Assembly (NCBI GenBank): GCA_012934845.2
Contig: WNNJ02000601.1
Coordinates: 186,001 to 250,000, forward strand
Length of the DNA stretch: 64,000 nt
Reading direction: 5' to 3'
Origin: Pomphorhynchus laevis
Lineage: Eukaryota > Acanthocephala > Palaeacanthocephala > Echinorhynchida > Pomphorhynchidae
Positions 34,700 through 48,400 of the stretch are shown in pieces. Below the pieces are notes generated by a model. That model had not been told where the DNA came from, did not search any database, and saw nothing but the letters and a program-made list of their open reading frames with translations. A program made the translations under genes and the position numbers. Within the stretch, counting starts at the first letter, position 1. Each line of letters opens with the position of its first letter.

Positions 34700-37600
34700 T
34701 TAACTCGACGCAGTTTTCCAAATTTCAAGAGCTGCAAGTCGCTTTGCTCTTGCCGGGTCTGTGCCAATTCCTTCAAATATTCGGCCATCTGGTAAGGTGC
34801 ATATTACTTTGTAAACTTTATCGATTTCTGATCCGATCTGTTGTGAGGTTCTAAACATGTACATATTTGGAGTAGCGATAATTCGAGCCAAATTAACAAG
34901 ATAATCTTACGAGAATTTAACCCCAATAAACTTTTCATAAACGCATCGTATTGGATTACGAGGAATGTTAGATTTGTATAAACCTAGGAAAGCACAAAGT
35001 TTAAAAATAAGTAATTATTATATGTACGTACTAAGAAGATCTCCAAATAAAGGGGTTAATACTGTCCAGCAAGTTTGTAGGCAATGACCGGAGTCGAAAA
35101 ATATTGCTCCTGCTATAGATTCGAATATGTCCGCTAAAACTTTTGGCGGTTCCGGACAGGTCCATAATATTTCCTGCCACTTGTTCTATAAATTCACAAA
35201 GAAAATGTCCAACAAAACGTAAATGTTGTTAATTTTCTGACATACAACATGATCAACAAATGGTTCCATATACTCCACGAATCTATCAATATCTTTGTAG
35301 AGTGCTGCGGACACGTAAATGACGTGTTGATAAAGCTTATGCTTTACAGATAACATCGCCATTGTACAATTGTTGACAAGCGCACTTCGCAAGCTAGAAA
35401 CCTGACCTATAAAGAATAAACCGAGCAATTGATAAAGATGCTAACAAAATTACTCAACGACAATAAAATTTAAACACGAATCTAAACTTTAATGGCAACA
35501 TTAAAATATTAAAATTTTTTCGATATTATTTATTATAATATCGAAGTAAACTTCGATTTCAATGATTACCAATATTGAGCCGATAAGCTTTGAAATTCAG
35601 TCAAAATTAAAATTGCAGGCTACAACAACATTTGGACTAATTGCAATCACTGGAACTTGCAAATTGATAATGTAGATTTGGATTTATTAGCATCATAAAA
35701 CGTTGATATAAATTGCATGGAAGAATCCGTATTCTAAAAATAGAGCTTATCTTATACAAGCTTCTATTTCAAATCCCTTGTCATACGATACCGGAATACT
35801 GTTGCTGTCATCTCATTTAACGAGATGTTTTTTATTTATCACTTTGCTTCTCAGATTGTGCATAGAAACCAAATACTAGATACATGTCCAAAAAAGGGAT
35901 TCCAAAATGTGAACTCAACAATGCTAATTTAAACATTTGTTAATTCTGTCAATCTGAGAAAGAAGCAATCTTGATATAAATTTTTAAGAGAATAGTGTAG
36001 CAGTGAGCCACATTTCTCCTTACAAGGAATGCATACACAAAGGCTGGATCTATTGCGAAAAAGGAATGCATATTCAGCGAAATTAATCGTGATACCCGTG
36101 TATAGATGATTTTTAAATTAGCGATTGATTTGTTGTTGGAGATCCCCAGTACTATTGAATATTTACGATAGTAAAATATAATTGTGTGTCAAGATCATAT
36201 ACCTTCGTGCTAAATGTTGCAAAATTGAAAATAAAAGCTGGATCGTGCACGATACTTAACGCTTTGCATAAATAATGAGTGAAAGATTTCACGTTAGTAA
36301 GAGTAGCCACAAAGACTGTTACCACAATGACTCTTTATCACGTCGGGGTGAGGTCCGTTTCTCCTCGTGGTGCCCCTAGACACTCGTAGCGAACCAGCTA
36401 CGAGGTGAATTAAGCACGGCACCCTCCTGGTGGCAGATACTGCGATAGACCTATTAGGATGCTTACTTAGCTGAAATATGAACAAGTTCACGGACGTAAA
36501 GCGAGTTCATAAATTGGGACGTAAAGCGAGTCCAGAGAAATAAGCAAGTGACGAGCGAAGACTGCAAAATAGTATCTCTGAACAAGAAACACTTACTGGC
36601 ATCATGGAAGAGGTAGCTTCGATGCCAGTAAGTGATGCCTATCACAGGAGACTTTAACGGTTATGTTGGACAAAATTAGATGGAAATCGATGCCACGGAG
36701 ACAAAGACTAAGGTCAACGAAACAAAGATAGGAATGTATAACTAATTTTTGTGACTTTCATAATATTACTATCCCAAACACTCGGTTCATATAGCGATCA
36801 ACAACTCCCAACTTTCTATAATTACAACAATAAGTCGCATATCTACTTTATCATCGTACGAAGCCGACATCTGTCCATTGTCAAAAGCATTTAGGCCAGT
36901 CGCCACTTTGAATATCAAACCATCGGAAATGAAGTAAGGTAAACAGACCGGCGCATTTAGAATCAAATGGTCATGTGAAGGAGGCTGAGATGATAGCACG
37001 CACACAACTGATAGATATCACAACGGCATAGGATACATGAAATGAGTTTAAGAATGTTGTTCATGACGCAGCTTGCATAATGATTGGATTTCCAACTTGG
37101 GAAAACACTACATTAATCGTTTAACTGGGCTCTAGACGGACCAAGTCAAAACGAAGGTCTGCGAGAAAAATATGCAATATAGGTTTGCATTGAAAATAAG
37201 ACTCGTGACAACTTGAAGGAAGTATCCAGAAGCCAATCTTAACGCTAGGAAATCTGTCTCGTCGCACGAGCTGTTCACTATGCTTAAATTAGCAGGAAAT
37301 TAGATAATAGAAATGGAGAATGTGAATTTTATCGATTTGTTAAGTCCAGACGCAAGCAGATACCAAGATATCGAAAAGTTATACTGCATCAACGATCAGA
37401 ACGGCGAGATTATCGTGAATTGGCAAAATAGTACGACAGTGCCAATCTAGAAAAGAAAAAGCAATCCAGCTAATTGCTCAAATTATCGACCGATCAAGCC
37501 GCTATCACATACAAAGAAAATATACAAGCATGTACTTGAAAATTGTATCCGTGAGATTGTCAAAGTTACCACTAATCAAGTCGGATTCGTCAAGGGATGA

Positions 37601-39478
37601 GGTACGATTGACGCAAATCAGGCTGCACGGATGATCCTCGAGAAATACCGTTAGAAAAATATACCACTTTATACTGCTTTCCTTGATCAGGCAAATGCCT
37701 TCGATTGAGTATAACATGAACTTATTTAGCATACGCTTAGTCAACACTTAGTCTTGGAAAAGCTCCTACGGTGTGTTCAAGCGCTTTATGCAAATCCAAG
37801 AAGCAGAATACAAAGTGTGATTGGGATTTTGGAGCCATCTAGAATCTCCGTAAGTGTTCATCAGGGTTGCGCTCTTTCTCCACTCCTTTTATTACTCGTC
37901 ATGGTTACTATCACTCACGATATACAGCACACGATCCCGTTTAAAATCTATATGCAGATGATGTTTTCCTTGCTTCTAAAGATAAAGATGATCTTAATCG
38001 ATTGGTAGAAACGTGGTACGATTGACTATCTCAAAACGGGATGATGTTAAATATAACAAAGACGGATTGCATGACAGCAAAGGCGGATAAAGTTAGCACC
38101 ATTGATATCCATGGTATAGATTTATCCCTCGCTCCGATAAATTCAAATATCTTGGCTCGACTATCTCTACCGACAGTAACTTATTCCACGAGATTACTGA
38201 GCGTATCAACGCAACTTGAAATAAATAGCGAACGAAAACTTGTGTCATATGCAATCGAAAAATAAAGTATAATCTCAAATCTATCATTTATTGAACAGTT
38301 ATCTGCCCAGTGGTATTATACAGAGCTGAATGCTGGCCAATCACAAAGGCAGGTGAAAAACAGCTTGTCGTCATGGAGACACAGATACTGAAATTGGCCA
38401 GTGAACTCACTCAACGAGACCATGCTCGAAACAACAATAATATCCGTCTCCGGTATGATGTCACACCGATTGCGGCAAAATGTGAAAAACTCGCCTCCGA
38501 CAATTTCCTTCAATAACACTCAAAGCATTTATATATTTGACGAAAGTTGAATAATGTAAAATCCGAATAGCGTAGTCAGATAAAGCGTGTAGAATAATCG
38601 GGATCATCATTACATTAAAGTAATGGAGAGCAATAAAGTTATATTAGTACACATCCGTATACTATATTTATTGAACAATAATTTAGTTAACAAAACGTAT
38701 TCTTAATATAATTAAAGGTAATTTATTAATAAATACTAATTAATAAATAAATATTAGGTGAAATGTGCGTGTCATGTCTTTTGTATAAATAAAAGTTACA
38801 GTAACTTATAGCATTTATCGTAACTTAGTTTCTTTATGATTAATTTACATCATATAATATGCAAATTATAAAGGTCATCATTAAATTATAAAAAATGTTA
38901 AAACAATTGTTTATAAAACATACAGGTTGACATCATATATAACGTCATGGTTATAATTATAAAAAACTAAGATTTCTAGCTTTTCAAACTATACACGTCG
39001 TTTTGTAGAATATTATGTATATTGGAATGAACAAATATTCAATTATTAAGTAAATAAATAGACAATGTATTACAACTATGGAAGGTAATTTAGGTTACCT
39101 TTTTAAATGTATATTATGATCATACGAATAAAAAAACATTTACAGTTCGTCACGTTGTTCAAACTGTCATTATTACCTGGAGTATACTTTTTACAATCTA
39201 GGTATATAAATCGTGTGATCAGAAAATCGACCAGTGCGTCGCCAACAAACTCAAATCTAAAATGTGGATATACAATGAAAGTTAAAACAGTTCATGTAAC
39301 CTTTCGTAACAGTTGGTAATAGAGTTATAGAAAGCGGACGGATGTGAAATTGCTTCTAACAGTAGTGATTTGTCTTTGAACTTATAGTTAAGTTTACATT
39401 CAAGATTGCTTAAATCTGCTTGCAGCCACAGATTTGTAAGGGCCTTGTTGTTATTAGTAGGGCGTTCGTATGAAGCTG
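34700..39478 (-). CDS. Dicer: Dicer exons: RNase IIIb domain and C-terminal dsRBD
   Basis: 39478-39301: AASYERPTNNNKALTNLWLQ, then LECKLNYKFKDKSLLLEAIS, HPSAFYNSITNCYE. 39256-39177: FEFVGDALVDFLITRFIYLD. 35406-35246: GQVSSLRSALVNNCTMAMLS to FVEYMEPFVDHV. 35185-35032: NKWQEILWTCPEPPKVLA, DIFESIAGAIFFDSG. 34983-34911: LYKSNIPRNPIRCVYEKFIG. 34850-34700: dsRBD with DKVYKVICTLPDGRIFEG, GIGTDPARAKRLAALEIW and stop. Introns of 44, 60, 48 and 60 nt alternate with one of 3.8 kb (39176-35407) that contains an RTE-type LINE. Every junction keeps frame. Catalytic residues (EFVGD, DIFES) are intact. Confidence 0.9.
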
Positions 39479-42400
39479 CTAAAAAACCATCACAATATTT
39501 TAATCTAATTTTTTAGCAAACGCAAAATCGTCTCCTGTTTATGCTTCTATATATTTTTATGCTAAAAATGAACTTTTATTAAATAACGATTTTACACTTG
39601 TGTTGAATTACTAAAATATAATTATCAATATCAGTACAAACAAAGCGATGTTCACTTCGCCTCAGGGATCAACGATCATAATGTTATTACTGTTTATCAA
39701 TGAAGGTATGAAGGAATCCATGGAAATCGGATCCCGATTTAAGATATGATGAAAGTTTGATAAGTACTTTTAAATAGCGTCAAAGATGCCGTCTTGTCAT
39801 ATAAATATTTAATTAGAAAGCAATTAAATATATTATTGTTAACATTCTAGATTTGATTAAAGTTTGCTGCATGGAGTAAAGCAACGACTTGTCATGGTTA
39901 TAATGATCTCCTCAGTTAAACGTTTTAATCAAGGATTCCAACGTGTAAATAATAATTTATACAATTATTGCTAAATGCAACAAGATATTCTTTACACAAG
40001 TATTGCTTATACTAGAAGCAAAAATGAAAATCGAATGTAAAAAAATAATATTTTTAGAAACAAGAATTTTTATATAAACATTTTTAAGGATTCGCAATTT
40101 ATTTTTGTCGAAACCTCTAATTCTTATTCTGATAAAACGTTTGTTTTTTATTAGTCAATTCATAAAAATGACTTTTATTTTAGATTTCAATTTTTTATTT
40201 TAACTTGATTTAAATTATAGAAAATCTAAAAACAATTATTTATTTTATTATTTAATTATTAAATTTTAATTTAGCATTATTATGTTTTGTTTAGTTTTTA
40301 ATTATATTAAATACGTCGACTCAGTTAGCTGATTTGATTAGCAAAAATATTGGGAGATCAGATATCAGCTAACTGAGTTATCCAGCATGCACTTACAAAA
40401 TTTTCAATATACTGAATGTATAAATTTAATGTATTAATTTACATTTAAAAAAACAAATTAGCATCAATATACAATAAATGCAAACTTGAATACTTTACCT
40501 TTATTGATTGATGTTGGTATGTTGAAAAAGTGTTGCATCATATGTAACGTGGATTCGTAACCTTCGGATACAAGAAATGCTCCTATTATTGATTCAACAC
40601 AATCAGCTAGTCGTTTGCTTCTCATTTTGAAGCATCCAACAGGCTTATCTAACGTAAAAAACGAAGGAATTGTGCTTCCATCAGCGTCTTCATTGCAATT
40701 GTACATAACCGGCGATTGCACTGCTAAGTATGACGATAATCCTGTTAGAGTTGCTTGTTGAAACAAATAACTGTTTGATATGTGTTGCTTCCTTAATTCT
40801 TCCAGATATCCTTCATTTTCGATATCGGAAACGGAACAGAAATAGTAAATTGTTAACGCGAATTTCAAAAACGAGTCTCCCAATATCTCCAAGCGTTCAA
40901 GGTTTTCATTACACGAAGAACTCAATGTTGTAGCTCTATTCAACAATGTAAGCAAAGTGTAACGATTTTCGATTGATAAAGAGTATGTTGTATTTATTAA
41001 ATTGAATCGACAAAATGGAATACTCTTAATTATAACAATGTTGTGCTTTAGTATTACAAAGTATGTGTAATGTTATACCTCTTCGTCATTGTCTGCAAAA
41101 AAAACGTAAAATGTAACAATTAAAAAATTAAAACAATATTAAAACATACCCATTAGATTATTCCATTCTAACTGACTTGGCATTGTGCATAACTAAACAA
41201 GGCAGCAATACCAGCAAATTTCGACTTTACAAATGAAACAAATACAAATATAAAAATTTTTATCCAGGAAAAATTCTTTCATAATAACCGTTAAATATAA
41301 TAAAAAGCACAACTTTTATAAAATTAATTCAACTACTTTACATACTCAATTTTGATTAAAATTATAATGTGGGAATTTTTGTAGCAGAAAATCAATAAAT
41401 TTGTTTTATTGTTATTGATCTAAAACTTTAAATAAATAATTGATCAACATCTTTTATTTTTATTTTTGAAACAGCTGAAAACCTTTATCATTGATTCTTA
41501 ATATTTACAACAATATATACCAATTAGAACACAATTTCTCAATTGATACTATTCCGCTTGAACTTTTGTAATCATATAAGCCAGACGCGGAATAACGACG
41601 AAAAACACTGCTAGATGCTGTATCGTCATCACTATGACTATTCAATGCAAGTTCCTTCCCACTGTTAGTCCTGCTCTGCATCCAACAGTGGGAGGGAACT
41701 GGCACTTACGAGTCATAGTGATGACGAATTGGCATCTTGCAGTGCTCTTCGTGGTTCTTCCGCGTCTAGCTAATATGATTACAAAAGTTTACGCGGAAAT
41801 TGAAGCGGTAGTGCTAATTCAGCACTCAATAGTGATGTCACTAGAGGTTTTATAGTATATCATCACATGATTCTTTGATAAAGCCGTCTGTTAGTCCTGC
41901 TCTGCATCCAGCCGTGGGAGGAAAATGGCACTGAAGAGTCATAGTGACGACGAAACGGCATCTAGCAGTGTTCTTCGTCGTTCTTCCGCGTTTGGCTTAT
42001 ATGATTACAAATTAATACAAGCACAACACAATAGCATCAAAAAGTGTTGAATTTAATTGAAATAAAGTGCTCATAAAAGGGTGACATTTCGATTTCTAAT
42101 AATCAACAAAATTATATAATCTTTGAAATTGCAAATAATATGTTAGCAATCTGAAGTATGCTGCTTACAGTAAAATAATACTGTAAAATATGGCAAAATA
42201 ATACCGCTATGTAAAAATATCTATATTTTCAAAAAGATAACAACCTGTTTGATTACTTCGCTGTGTTAATTTGATGATAATGGCAGTAACAATTTTACGT
42301 TTGAAATTGAATTGCTTAACGCATCTTTTGTTCCTAATAATTTCATCTTCGGACATATGCGAAGATGAATGTCATACAAATATTAACCCCACGTATAATA

Positions 42401-45400
42401 TGAAAGTATCGTTAAATAAAAAATTAATAAGCAAACAAATAAATTAAAAGCGCTTTATAAAAACATTTTAAGTTAACTCACTGAATCACAAAGTGGCTCA
42501 GTTGTATTACATATTTTGTCGAGGAGCTGTAAACACGCCAAATATCTGGATAGCGAATATGAAGTTGCTACTGCCACATCCGCCCATTTACACACATCTC
42601 CAATAAGGTAATTGGCGGTCAGATTGAGCAAATGAACCGGAAAGTATTCGCGTATAGAATTAGTCTTTACTAGTTTAGATTCCGGGATTAGAAAGTTTTT
42701 GTGAGTGTGTTCTCTCGTAGCATATACAAATTTAGAATCATCGGGGAGCATTATATCGTAACATTTTAAATAATATTCTTTAAACGTCTTGCTGCACTGA
42801 TCTCCAAGTTTTGTATTGACATTGATGTCGGTTTGAAAATTAATTACTCGATAAATATCAGAACTATTTCCATATGATCGCTTCACCAGTGATCCAGGAA
42901 CTATGTCCGATAATGTTTTATCGACAGATTTTCGCATAATATTAAAGTCAATTTGACCTAAGAATAGTAAACAATAGTAAAGAAAATTTACATCAACAGA
43001 GAGCAATATGTATTTAGTACCATTGCAATCAAGCGGGCAAATAAACCATCTGCTAGATTGAACGTTTTCGTTGTAATTAACCAGTGGCCGGGCTTTGAAA
43101 TTTCGTTTTTGGTACACAGCGACGTGATACTCGAACAAAAGTGAGATGGTATCAATATCAATTTGGAACGAGCGCTGATATTCAACAAGCACTTTAAAGT
43201 GTGTTTTGTTATTATTCATCTTCAGTTGAATCTTCTTTTAGGTTAATAAAAAAGCGATAAGACGGAAGATAATGAAGATTTCAATAACGTTTGGATAACT
43301 CAAATTTGTGAAGTGAAAATATATATTTGATATTATTATTTAAATAAAATTGTCAATAATATTAGTGGTATAATATTATTAATTTATTATTAATATTTAT
43401 ACAATATTAATCTAATATATTATGAATAAATCAATTTATAATATGATATAAAGACTATATGAGTTCTATACATAATGTATAATGATAATATATATAATGA
43501 TATATCATATATATTATGATAGATAATATTTAGTGTAGTTGCAAGAGTTTCTTGTAATTAGGTTTTAGTCAGAATCCTTCAACAAATACGACAGCGAGGA
43601 AAAATTCACACTAATGATTTATTTGTTTTAAAATCAAAAACCTTACTAATTACAGTTAGTTTTAATATCTTACCTAGCTAATATCTCAATCTAGCACACA
43701 GAAATAAGCTTATATTTTATCAAAAAGATCAAAAATGAGAATATTCACAAAAAGAAACAAAAATAAACGAATATTATATAGATATCGTGTTGCATACTTA
43801 ATACTAAAATATTGTCACATCTTCCAACGTGAGATATGAAGACGCCAGTATCCTAATGCCTTCGACTTGTAAATTCTTCTTCCCTATATACGGCTTAACA
43901 GTTAAGGTATATACAGTAAAACAGCCAAGGTTTTGCACATCAAGGTATTTTTAATAATTAGACACAAGATGTACAAAAATATAAGTTTTGTCATTCAGTA
44001 CTATCTATACATGAGTTGGTAATGATACATTTGCCACGTAAAAATAAACCCCTTTTTATACAACTGTCCTAATTTCACCAAGATCATAAACTGAACACAC
44101 TAGAAAATCGGTGCAAATCTGGCATTTGGCAGAAATTGTTATGTAATTGAATAAAGGCTTCTTTATCTTAGAGAATCAGTATAATTACTAAGTGAGTTAC
44201 ATATTATTTACTTTATTAACCTCTAAAATTAAATAGTTTTCTCAATTTAAATATAAGTTATATAATATATAAATATAAAATATACTTAATAAACAAAATT
44301 TGTTCATTGTTTATACTGATACGAAGGTCGGGATGTAGAGACAGTGACGAACGAGACGTGACAAAGTATCACTGTCCTAAGTGGCCGACAAGACTTTAAT
44401 TTCAGATAGTCCTAAGCGTTCCTAGGCAAGATGGAGATATTGATATCTCCACAAATACCGAGGTATGCCTCAGGGTATCCTCAAAACGTGACCTAGCCAC
44501 CTCAGCTAACTTCCATCAGCGTAGATGTGCAGCGGCTACACTCCAAGATTATAGCGGATAACCGAGCATCGAACTTTATCTCTAAGGCTGAAGACGGGCA
44601 CACTACGAAGGATCCTCACTTTGGATTAACAGTTAAGGTAAAATGTTTTGCACATCCATGTATTTTTAATTATTAGATACAAGTATGCACAAATTAAATC
44701 ATATATGACATACATGATATATATTTCGTATTTGACATATATGACTGATATGATATATAATATACATATCATATATTATCTAGCATATATGATATAATAT
44801 TTATAATATTATATATAGCATAAAACTTAAAAAGGACCATTGCAATCGTCGAATAGATTGAGTAATAATCTCTAATTTTTTCAATTAATAAAATACTCTG
44901 TACAATATACGACATATAAATGATATGTCGTATTATAATGATAATATATGATAATATATATTGATAATATAAATTATTATATTATAAATTATTACATTTA
45001 AATTATTATATTAATATATTATTATATTATAATGATATAATATATATTTTTTATAAGGTCTTACTAACGTTGAAGAGTTCAAGTACTTGGGCTTTTTGTT
45101 ATCGAATTATGGAAAGAATAATAGAGAGATTGAGAAACGGAACTGTACAGTTACCCTATAATGATTTCTTTGCGTAGATTAGTTGTGGTAAAGAGATAGC
45201 TAAGCCTTCAGGCTAAGTTTTCAATTTATCGCTGTCTGCTTACCTATCCTCACTTATGGGTATGAACTTTGGGTTATGACCGAAAGAACAGATCTCGAGT
45301 ACAGACGACCGAAATGAGGTTTATTCGTGGAGTGCACGCCTTCAACCTTAGATATAAAATTCGAAGCTCGGTCATCAGCTAGAATCTGGAAGTAAAGTCG

Positions 45401-48400
45401 CTGATCCTCTATGTTGATAAAGTCAGCTGAGATGGATTATGACAATACTTGAATTATTGTAGTATACAAATCAACACAATAATATCAAAAATAAATTTAA
45501 AATCTTAAGCGAAAATTTTTTATGGATGGATAATAAACAATACACTTTCTATTAGAATTAGATACACTAAATAATCAAATTTCATCAGAGAAAATATGTC
45601 ATTAGCCCGTATTTGACCACATGCTATGTTGGATCAAGGAATAAAGGTCGAAACCTGATGGTGTAGCAGTTCCTCTTGATGACCTCTAATCCTTATTCTT
45701 ATACATCGTCTGTTTTTTATTATTCAATTCGTAAAATATGTAATTCAATTCGTATTCAATTAAAAAAATTTTAAATTTCAATTTTAAATTTTAACTTGAT
45801 ATAAATATAATCAAATAAGCTAAAGATTCTACGTATTTAATATAATCATAAACTAAACAAAACATAATAATGCTAAATCAAAATTTAATAATTAAATAAT
45901 AAAATTAATAATTGTTTTTAGATTTTCTATAATTTAAATCAAGTTAAAATAAAAAATTGAAATTTAAAATAAACGTCATTTTTATGAATTGACTAATAAA
46001 TAACAGACGTTGCATCAGAATAAGAATTAGAGGTCATCAGGAGGGATTGCTATGCTATCAGGTTTTGGCCCCTAACTCCTCTATCCAAATAGCAGCGGGG
46101 CCAAATACATTTTAATGATGTATTTCCAATGAAAAAACTATCTAGTATCTTATTCTAATACAAAGTATATTATTTATTATCCATCCATAAAAATTTGCCA
46201 CTTAAGAGTTTAAATTTATTCTTTATATTATTGTGTTGATTTATATATTTTACTATTTTCTGCTTGATGTTATTTTTATAGTAACCTAGTTAAAAAAATG
46301 TATCTATTATATTATTTAAATGATTTTGAAGAAAGCCAATATCATTACATATTGTTGCAATTCTTAAAATTTCACTATTTAATGTATTATATTTTATATT
46401 ATATGGTATGCATGAATGCTCATGCAAAAATATGTTTCTTGTAAATTTAAATATGTCATCTTTACGATATAAATTAATAGTAGTTTTAGTTAATGTTAAT
46501 TTAATGTTCATATCTAGATATACACCTTCTTTATCATTAATATTGGTTTTGTTAAGAATAAGGCTTTCTGAATAAATTTGTTCACTAATTGAACAAAAGT
46601 TATTAAAATTAAATACACATATATCATCAATGTATCGAAACATATATTTCATATATTTATATTGTTTAGATTAAGTTTTTACACAGTTATGAACAAATTC
46701 ATATTCTATAAAGCTTAAAAACAAGTCAGCTATACTTGGGCTACTATTATCACCCATTGGAACAACTTTTACTTGTCTAAATAAAGATGTCCCTACTTTT
46801 AAATAATTTTAATTTATCAAAATATTTAAGGATTCTATTAATTCAATTTTATCCATATATTTATATTTACTTGATGGTTTAATTTTTGTTAGATAGGCGT
46901 TATAATTATTATAACATATATGTATATCTTTTTCCGAATATAAGATTAATTAATTTTACTAACGCTTCTTTAATATCTACTAAACCTAGATTTGTATAAA
47001 GAGTACTAAAATCGTATGTATTTATATTTTGAAAATTTATTCCTTTTGTCTATTCTAAAAATTCTTTTGTAGAATTAATACTGAAATAGTGTTTTATACC
47101 AGTATTAATTTCGATTACCTTGCAATATTTTTTAAAGTGTGCTTTAATTACTTTAAGTATTTTATTCAAATAGACAGAAAGTGGTTTTAATGTACATTTA
47201 AACGCACTACATATTAACCTAGGTTTTATTGGATTTTTATGTAATTTTGGATTCCAATATAATATAGGTATAGTTTTATTATCTAATTCAACCTTTATAC
47301 CCTTTTTATCCATTATAAAACAGTGACTTGTAATAATTGTTTCTAAACTCAACTCACTACTTTCATATGTTGGATTTACATTTAAATCATTAGAATTAAC
47401 CTCTTTCATTAGTATATCATAATAAAGCTTTTTGCATATGAAGACAAATTTATTACTAGCTTTGTCAATAGTTGTTATTATATAGTTATGCTTTAATTAA
47501 CTAAGCTCTTTATACATATCTTTATTAATTTTATCTTTTCTTTTATAATTGTTTGTTATTTTCATTTTATTTTTAATTTTATCAAATATATAATCTTTCC
47601 AAATGTTTATCTTAGATATATTCGAGCTTTCACTATTAATCAGCTTACTAAAGTAATCATTTAAGTTATTATATAACGAATTGTAAATTTTATTTTTGTC
47701 GTTGTTATTATTTAATCTATATTTATACCCTTTTGATAGCAGCTTTCTTAATTCACAATTTTCAATTAATTCTAGATTATGGGTACACATGTGTTTATTT
47801 ATTTTATCAAAACTAAGACTTTTACAATTGCATTCTGTTTCCATTATGTTTCTAATATTATCGTTACATATTGATTTTAATTCTTTATTATAATTACAAA
47901 TATTTCGTCCTAATGGCAGTAGGAGTTTATACCTTATTTTAGGAATATATTTACTTAAATCTGACCTTATTATTTCTTTACTTTTAGAAGTAAAGTATGT
48001 TCAACTCTGCAAAAGAGATGGCTAAGTCTGAGGATACGAAGGATATCCTGTAGTAGTTATTCATCACTCTTGCAGAGTTAAACATAACTCTATTAGGTTG
48101 TGTATTAATAAATTTTCTCAAAAATTCGTTGAAATACTGTTTTTTTTTGCATTGGAATTGTGGGAGTAATGCTAACCAGATTAACGAGTGTCTTAATCGG
48201 AGGAAGCTCCTTCATCTCACGATTTAGAACAGTGAAGTTACTAACCTCAATTTCTTCAGTTTGCTTGAACTTGATTTATAGATCATTTTACATTACAATA
48301 ACCGTCTATTATATAACTTAACTTATAAACTATACAATTTTTCTGTTACATTTAGAAGATCTAAAAGTAAAATCATAATACCCTTTTGATAGCAGCTTTC

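Noticed and set aside
39107-39319. Plus-strand reading frame over 39.1-39.3 kb
   Set aside because: Overlaps, antisense, two RNase IIIb exons that are clearly coding on the minus strand.
42960-42999. 34-nt intron in the Dicer platform exon (GTAAAT...TTCTTAG)
   Set aside because: Splicing it out would shift the frame of the following PAZ coding sequence; read-through is kept as the model.
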